Of a stretch of 64,000 nucleotides of DNA, positions 57,082-64,000 are shown piece after piece (position 1 is the stretch's first letter; each line of letters opens with the position of its first letter). The DNA comes from Epichloe hybrida. Lineage: Eukaryota; Ascomycota; Sordariomycetes; Hypocreales; Clavicipitaceae. The stretch lies in NCBI GenBank assembly GCA_019022495.1, contig JAFEKR010000004.1:248001-312000 (forward strand). Reading direction: 5' to 3'. The notes beneath the pieces were generated by a model. The model did no database searches. It worked only from the letters and a program-made list of their open reading frames with translations, and was not told where the DNA came from. The translations under genes were made by a program, and so were the position numbers.

Positions 57082-57905
57082 TGTTAAAAATAAGACCTAT
57101 TTTTAGCCCTTTTCTAGTTAAAGAACCTTCTTATTACTAGCTTGCTTTGCAAGTCTGACAGCTGCACTGCAGCTGTCAACGGTCACGAGGGCAGCTGTCA
57201 ATGGCTGCGTCGCAGCTGTTAACAGCTGCGACTGACCGTGTGGATAACTAATTAGTCAATTACGTTATGGCTATAAGTGTAGCTACAACCACGCCACTAG
57301 CAATTAGGTAAGCTAGGGTAACGTAAGCTAGGGTGACGTAAGCAGGTTACCCTACACATAACTTACCCTATAGCTATCTTTAACAACGATTTTCTCTTTA
57401 TCTAGAGGTCATACAAAAGTTTCACATATAGCAAATTAAAGCTTAAAGATAGGGCTTTCTCTTTATATAAGGTTATTTTTTAGACTAAAAGTTAGTGTAT
57501 ACGGGTTGCTAGCTAGTATGGTAGTGAGTTAATTTTTTGGTTTTTACATATAAATGAATTTTGTGGAAAATCAAAAGTAGCTTGTAAGACCCCGTTAGCA
57601 GCCCGGATCCACTAATATAGTTAGTAAGTCTATAAGAGGAAGAAGATCTTTTTAACTAGCTAGATAGCTAGTCCTCTTAACTAATAATAGCTGTATTACC
57701 CGTATAACATATCTAAAATTAATTCTATTACTCTATAAGATATTATAAAAGTAATTTAAATTAAATTCTATTAGTTAATAACTGCCATAACCTTCCGTTA
57801 CGTTACGTTAATTAATTTAACGTTACAGCCCTATTAGTCCCTAACCATAGAGCTTACGCCTATACAGCTGTTGCTAGCTAGCAACTAGCTCCCTACATTT
57901 TAATA
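57082..57905 (+). repeat. Copia F 5' LTR
   Basis: 824 bp, the same ends and length as the copia A 5' LTR, with additional transition changes (for example the primer site now reads GGTTATAAGCC at 57,906). Confidence 0.9.
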
Positions 57906-57964
57906 GGTTATAAGCCTAGCTTTATTACTATAGATTCCGTTTAGGTCACTTTGTGTGCGAATAT

Positions 57965-58200
57965 AGAAGACTTCCCTTCTATAAAAAAGGAAGGATCCGC
58001 GAGATAGAAGCTTTTTCCCTTCTATAAAAAGGAATTAATTGCGAATAAAGAAGCTTTTCTATTCTATAAAAAGGAATTAATTGTGGCTATAGAAGACTTC
58101 CCTTCTATAAAAAAGGAAGGATATGCAAAAAAGGAAGCAATTCCCTTCTATAAAAAGGAATTTCAGTATGATATAGAAGCTTTTCCCTTCTATAAAAAGG
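57965..58200 (+). repeat. Copia F leader hairpin array (rearranged)
   Basis: The same CCTTCTATAAAAA(A)GGAA arms as the other copies, but with altered unit order and two changed spacers (around 58,040-58,165). Confidence 0.8.
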
Positions 58201-58201
58201 A

Positions 58202-58612
58202 AAATAAATACTAAAAGAAAGGGAAAGGGACCTGTTATCCCTAACCCTAGTGCGTAAGAAGTTTTAAATAACCAGCTAAAAGAGCAGGCTATTAAGCAAC
58301 AAGCAACTATAGACTAGTTATTAGAGAAGCTAGAAAGCCTATCTATAACTGTAAATAGTCGTATAGAGGGTGTGGAATCTGATAAGCCCGCTAGTTAGCA
58401 GCAAGATCAGTAGCCTGTTCAAGAAAATCAAGCTAAATCTAGCTCTATACAAGTAACCTTTAATAATTTAATTATTAAGGAATTTAATAAAAGGGTTTAT
58501 AGTTTTCCAGAGACTGCTAGGCTTAAAGGAGCCGAAAATTTCGAACAATGGAAACAAGCCCTAACTATCTAATTTAGAGCTTTAGGCATGCCTAATTTTC
58601 TAGATAATCCGG
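58202..58612 (+). pseudogene. Copia F gag fragment
   Basis: Colinear with the first ~410 bp of copia A gag, ending at TCCGG, the target of gypsy G. In copia A the uninterrupted sequence (TCCGGAGAG) is at 19,044-19,052. Confidence 0.8.
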
Positions 58613-58804
58613 TGTGAGGCCCCACTTACAACACGGGTGCACCCCGCTAGCGCACCACGCTGTAGGGCTAGGTCCACGTAACACTAGCAAGCCACTAGCT
58701 ATAAGTTAGCGACTTGCACGTATAATACACTTAGACTTAGTAAGCTTTAGTTAATATATAAACGCCCCCTATATCTCTTACCTAGCTATCCCTTTATTCT
58801 TATA
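58613..58804 (+). repeat. Gypsy G 5' LTR (subtype 2)
   Basis: 192 bp, the same subtype as gypsy B (ACGGGTGCACCCCGCTAGCG segment), different from gypsy D and C over its first ~70 bp but alike afterwards. Confidence 0.85.
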
Positions 58805-61800
58805 ATTCTAAAGCTTCTCCTACTAGCTACCTAAGAGTAATATAGGGGGGAGAATAACTTAATTTACTAGAACTATGCTATATATTACTTAGGATTAGCT
58901 AGATAATAGTAATACTATAGCTAGGGATATACTATATTTTATAACCTTATTTAAAGCTATACCTTTTACTATAGTAGTAGAAGAGGTAGTAATTAAGGAG
59001 TAAATTACTTAGCTTAAGTAACTTAAGGAACTATAGGATTAAGAAAAGAAGCTTACTAACTTAATATAATCTTATAGAGAACTAGTAAAAAGGGGCTAAA
59101 AAGATAGTTTATCCTTAAGCCTTAGTAGCTAAGAAGGTAAGGTCTAAAACATTATAAAACTCTAATACCTTATAAACCTATAAAAGCATAAGATATAGCT
59201 TAATAACCTTAACTATACCTTTAAGGGGGCAAAGAAGAAGTATTACTAGGATAACTAAAAGATTCTCTTTACACTTAACTATATATATATAAACTATTAG
59301 GCTAGATAGGACTAATACGTTAAAGAATAACTAGCTAATAGTTAGGATTATCCTAAGGATAACTAGGACAAGTTCTAAGACTAGACCCTTACACTACTTA
59401 AAGACTTTATAAGTTATAATATATAAATAGCTATATAGCTAGAAAACATAAAGTAAAAGGAGGGCTAGAGTCTTATTAAGTTTAGTATTTACTTAGATTT
59501 ACTAGAGAAACACCTAGAATACGCTCTAGAAAAGACCTATACTCTTATATTCTTTATAAAATTACTTCCTAACTTATAAGATTATATTAACCTATATATA
59601 AATATTACTAGTCTAATATAAGAAGATATTATATAACTTACCTAGTGATTCTAGGAGGTAATATTAAAGAATAAGCAAAAGCTAAATAATTTAGAAGAGA
59701 AGGGGCTATATAAGGTAGCTTAACACTAAAGATATAACTCCCTATAAGGGTATTAGCTAAATAAGGACTAAAGAGATAAGGATAAGAATAAGGAAAAGAC
59801 CTTAGCTACCTATCTAAATAATAATAGACTATAAGGAAGAAGATAGTGCTTTAATTATAGTAGCATAGAGTATGTTATTTATAATTATAATAAGCTAAGG
59901 AAAGACTAGTAAGAGAGCTAGGAAAACTCCTAGAGATAGAAGTAAAAGCCCTTACCTTTACCTTAGACACTAAGGTACTAATAGGATGCTAATTCTATAC
60001 ACTAGTTATTATTTATAGGCATAAAGATATTAAAATAGCAGCGGATCTTAATAGTTACGCTAAGATTAATATTATAAGTGCCTAATTTACATAGACTTAT
60101 AAGCTTAATTAGGCTAAGGCTATAGTACCTATCTTAAAGGTAGTAGGGGCTCTGATAGTCCCCTAATACAGTGTCTATAAGGTACCTATTATAATTAAAG
60201 ATTTATAAGGTAAAGAGAAAGATCTTAAGTTACTATACGTAGTAGTTAATAAGGACCTAAGAGTAAAGGGAAGCCTTATATTAATTAGAATATATATACT
60301 TATAGAAGAACATGTATATCTTTGCTTATACTCACGAGAATAGTGGTTTAAAAAGAGAAAAGTAGCCTTTTTACTACTAACTTCCTATAAGTTTATAAAG
60401 GTAACGCGTAATAAGATAATTATATATACTATTATAGGTGTATTAGAGAATAAGTTTATCCCTCTTAAAGATAAAGAGAAGGTAAGAGCATATAGAACTA
60501 TTAAAGATATCCTAGAGAAACTACGTAAGTTTAAAGATATATTTATATTAGATAAGGCAAGGAGCCTCCTATTAAAGAAGTTAACTAACTATATAATTAA
60601 TCTTATACTAGGAGCTACACCCTTATATAGACTAATTTATTCTCTCTCCTAAAGTAAGCTTAAAGAGCTCTAGGAATATATTAATAATAACCTCAAGAAA
60701 GGCTAGATAAGACCCTTAAAGAGCCTAGCAGGCGCGCCTATTTTATTTATACTAAAGAAGGATAAAACGCTCTAGCTATACATTAACTATTAAGGGCTTA
60801 ATAAGGTAATATAAAAGAATTACTATACTCTCCCCCTAATTTTAAAGATCCTTAATTAATACTAAAGGGCTTATTTCTTTTCTAAGATTAATATTAAGGA
60901 TATATACTACTAAATTTATATTAAAGAGGGTAATAAGTAAAAGATAGCTTTTTGCATACATTATAGGTACTATAAGTACCTTATAATACCTTTTAGGTTA
61001 ACAAATACCCTAGCTACTTTCTAGAGTTATATCTATAAGGTGCTATATAGGCTAGTTAACACTATTTATGTAGTGTATCTAGATAATATCTTAATTTTCT
61101 CTAAGATAAAGGAGGAGCACACTAAATATATTAAGTAAGTTCTTAAATATATAAGGTTAGCAGAGTTATATATAAAACTCTCTAAGTACTCTTTTTATAA
61201 AGAATTAGTAAAATTCCTAGGATTTATTCTCTCTATTAACGGGATATTAATAGATACTTACTAGGTTAATATAATTAGAGAATAGAAGAAGCTAATAAGT
61301 TTTAAGGATATATAGTTATTCCTTAGGTTTTATAACTTTTATTAATAGTTTATCTATAGATACTCTAGGATTATAGTACCTCTTTATACGCTAATAAAAG
61401 GTAGTTAAAATAGTATCTAGACTAGGAGGTTTATATTTAGAGAAAAGGAGCGGTTAGTATTTAACTAGCTAAAAGATACCTTTTAGTAAGCGCCTTTACT
61501 CTAACACTATAACCTAAGTTAAGTAGTGTATATTAAGATAAATACCTTAATTTTTATAATAGTAGGAATCCTATCTTAGTAGGATAATAAGGGCTATTAG
61601 TATCTAGTAGCCTTTTAGTTAAGGAAGTTTATAGACGCTAAATATAACTATAGTATAGCTAATTAAGAGTTACTTACTATAGTAAAGTTATTTAAACACT
61701 AGTAATATTATATTAAAGGCATGGAGATACCTATAGAGGTCCTATTAAACTATTATAACCTATAGACCTTTATAAGGTAGTAGAAGCTAAATAGAAGATA

Positions 61801-63689
61801 GGTATAATAGTGTATATTCCTTTACCCTTTTTATTTTATAATTAAGTATAGACTAAGGAAAAGTAACCCTATAGACGCACTATTAAGAAGGTCTAATTAT
61901 AAGGGTAAACCTATATTAAATAAGGCGCTTCTACTAGAGCTTTAAAGGAAAATAGTAAATATCTTTATAGTAAAAGAAGAAGTACCAATATATTAAAGAA
62001 GTTATAGCATAATACTAGTCTTAGAACTTACTAAGGTAAGAGTAGCCTAGGTAGAAGGCTAGTTAGCTACTATGAATCTAGTAATAGGTTAGCTAAATAA
62101 GGGTGATTTTAAGGAGAAGGTAGTATATGTTTAAGATATTAGTATAGTATAAGTAATTTAGGGGGCTATTATATTACTAAATCCTTACTAATTTATAGTA
62201 AATAAACCATTAGTGTAACTACTATAGAAGGCATAGGACTAAGATCTAGATTTATAAAAGCATAGAGGTAAGGTTAACTCTAAAGTAAAAGGGAGGGGAA
62301 AAGCTAGTCTATAGTTACGTAGCATAAAGGGCCTCCTAATATATAAAGACTAGGTAATTATTCCGTAGGAGCCTATCTTATAACAGGAGCTTCTATAGCT
62401 ATACTATAATAATCTATTAGCAAGTTACTTTAGGACTAAATATACTCTTAAACTACTAAAATATTACTATTAGTAGCTAGTAATAAGTAAAGCTATTTTA
62501 GACTATATATCTAGCTACAAAGTATGCTAGCGTATAGTAACTAGGAGGCACTGCCTATATAGAAGCCTTAAATTACTACTAATACTAAGGTAACTATAGG
62601 TAAAGATCTTAATAGATTTTATTATAGGATTACTACTAGTATAGCTAGGTAACTAAGAAACTAATATAATCCTAGTGATTATAGACTAATTTACTAAGTA
62701 CTCTGTCTTCCTCCTTATATAGACTATAATTAATGTAGCTAAATTAGCAAAGCTATTCCACAAGGAAATTAAGCTTTAATTTAGGGCACTAGAGGGCATT
62801 ATATCTAATAGAGGATTAGTGTTTATAAGCTAATTCTAGTTAGATATATATTACCTATTATACGTAAAGCGTAGGCTTTTAATAGCATTTTACCCCTAAA
62901 CTAATAAGTAAATAAAGAGAATAAACTAAGTGCTTAAATATTACCTATAATACTTTATTAAAGAAAACTAATAGCTATAGCTAAAGCTACTCCTAATAGC
63001 TTAATTCGCGTGTAATAATACTATTAATAAGATAATAGGTTACTCCCTTAACTACACTCTTATAGGCTATTTGCCTAAGTTTTATCTAGCTCTTAAGGGC
63101 AAGAGTAGGGAGGGGGAGGTCCTAGAAGCCTATATGTATATATAAAAGCTATATAAGGTTAGGGAGAAACTAGTATATAACTAGGTAAGAGCTACTAAAG
63201 CATAGGTAAAGTATTATAACTAATAATACTAGCTATTAACCTTAAAAAAAGAAGACTTAGTATTACTATTAGTAAAGAATATTAGACTTAAGGACATAAA
63301 ATAAAAGCTAACCCCTAGATTTATTAGGCTGTTTTAGATACTTAATACTATAGGTAAATAAGCATACTAACTAGCGCTACCTAATAAGTATAGTTAACTA
63401 TATAATATGTTTTACGTTAGTCTATTAAAGCTATGGAATTACTAGAAAGATACTATAAATAAAGAAATACTAATACTAGACCTTAAAGATAAAGATAATA
63501 AATTTAAAGTTAAAGAAGTTAAGGATTATAGGAAGACTTATAAAGGTAATAAATACCTAGTAAAATAGAAGGGTTAGCTAAGTAAATATAATTAATAGGT
63601 AGTAGTAGAAGATATAGAAGGCGCTTAATATATAATTTAGGCCTTCTATTAAAGTAAAACAAGGAGGAAGCATAGTAAGTTATAAGTAA

Positions 63690-64000
63690 ATTATAAGCAC
63701 TAAGAAATAATATTACTATAGTAAAGGCTTGATATTATTAGTTACCTAAAAATTCTGCCTAGAGGCCTGTATTATGTTACTAAAAAATAAAGGAAATAAT
63801 GCCTAAAGCGTAGGTAAAGTAACTAGAAAACCCTCTATTATAGCCCCTAGATAGGAGATAACCTTACTATTAATAAACCTATACTCTACCTTATTCTTAT
63901 TAGCCTAAATTACTTTCTCTATAGCATAGAAGAAGTAGTGCACTACTATGGCCTAGGTAATATAGCCTAGATCTAATAAATAAAGCTAAAGAACTATGCG
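63690..64000. other. AT-rich tail after the gypsy G chromodomain
   Basis: Does not match the gypsy D 3' region. It may be a different 3' end of this gypsy subtype or another element inserted here; the window ends before this can be resolved. Confidence 0.4.

Larger units (their letters stand above)
57082..64000 (+). mobile_element. Copia F, 5' part, interrupted by gypsy G; continues beyond window
   Basis: Starts TGTTAAAA at 57,082 and is colinear with copia A through LTR, primer site, leader hairpins and the beginning of gag until 58,612. There gypsy G begins. The remaining copia sequence would lie past the window end. The gag start codon is ATA. Confidence 0.88.
58613..64000 (+). mobile_element. 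Gypsy G: chromodomain Ty3/gypsy nested in copia F, 3' end outside window
   Basis: Starts TGTGAGGCCCC directly after TCCGG in copia F. It is colinear with gypsy D through gag, protease, RT, RNase H, integrase and chromodomain up to about 63,690, then diverges. RT reads YLDN (~61,076-61,087). The first zinc-knuckle ligand is still Cys (TGC at 59,847-59,849), whereas gypsy D has Tyr. Stops interrupt all frames. Confidence 0.87.

Overview
The window looks like a piece of a filamentous ascomycete chromosome, probably a Sordariomycete and perhaps Hypocreales (the placement is inference). The reasons are short GT-AG introns of 75-142 bp, fungal families (Nha1-type antiporter, fungal rhodopsin-domain membrane protein, fungal ClC, Ddi1), and a sharp split between GC-balanced gene DNA and very AT-rich, TA/CTAG-rich, stop-riddled repeat DNA typical of repeat-induced point mutation (RIP).

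Region 1 (1-16,611) is ordinary gene space. It holds the 3' part of a plasma-membrane Na+/H+ antiporter (+), an Old Yellow Enzyme-type flavin oxidoreductase with two introns (+), a small cysteine-rich secreted protein (-), an acyl-CoA thioesterase-like protein with one intron (-), a seven-TM rhodopsin-like protein with one intron (+), a secreted aspartyl protease with two unusual low-complexity insertions (-), and an intronless ClC chloride/proton exchanger (+). They are separate genes with no operon or recognisable biosynthetic cluster; the shared theme is membrane ion transport plus secretion.

Region 2 (16,612-46,188) is a block of nested LTR retrotransposons that can be unpicked from exact target-site duplications. 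Gypsy C (-) was invaded by gypsy B (-). Gypsy B was invaded by copia A (+, TSD GGTTC). Copia A was invaded by gypsy D (+, TSD GTACG). The outer ends of B and C are missing at 16,612, about 115 bp from the ClC stop codon. A second full-length copia (E, -, TSD ACTAT, 39,070-46,183) lies to the right and keeps the empty version of the site occupied by gypsy D. The gypsy family carries a C-terminal chromodomain. RIP has changed or destroyed the catalytic motifs of every copy.

Region 3 (about 46,560-49,130) is a small GC-balanced island with two minisatellites and the 5' half of a DDI1 (ubiquitin-like/protease shuttle) gene. The gene is cut off just before its aspartyl-protease domain by an LTR-like repeat fragment.

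Region 4 (49,131-64,000) is again repeat-rich. It contains a truncated multi-exon hAT transposase (-), AT-rich relics with a (CATTA)n inverted repeat, an unusual GC-richer 2.9-kb segment built largely of satellites (including about 7 copies of a 144-bp unit) and bounded by AGTAT direct repeats, and a third copia (F, +) interrupted by gypsy G (+), which runs to the window end.
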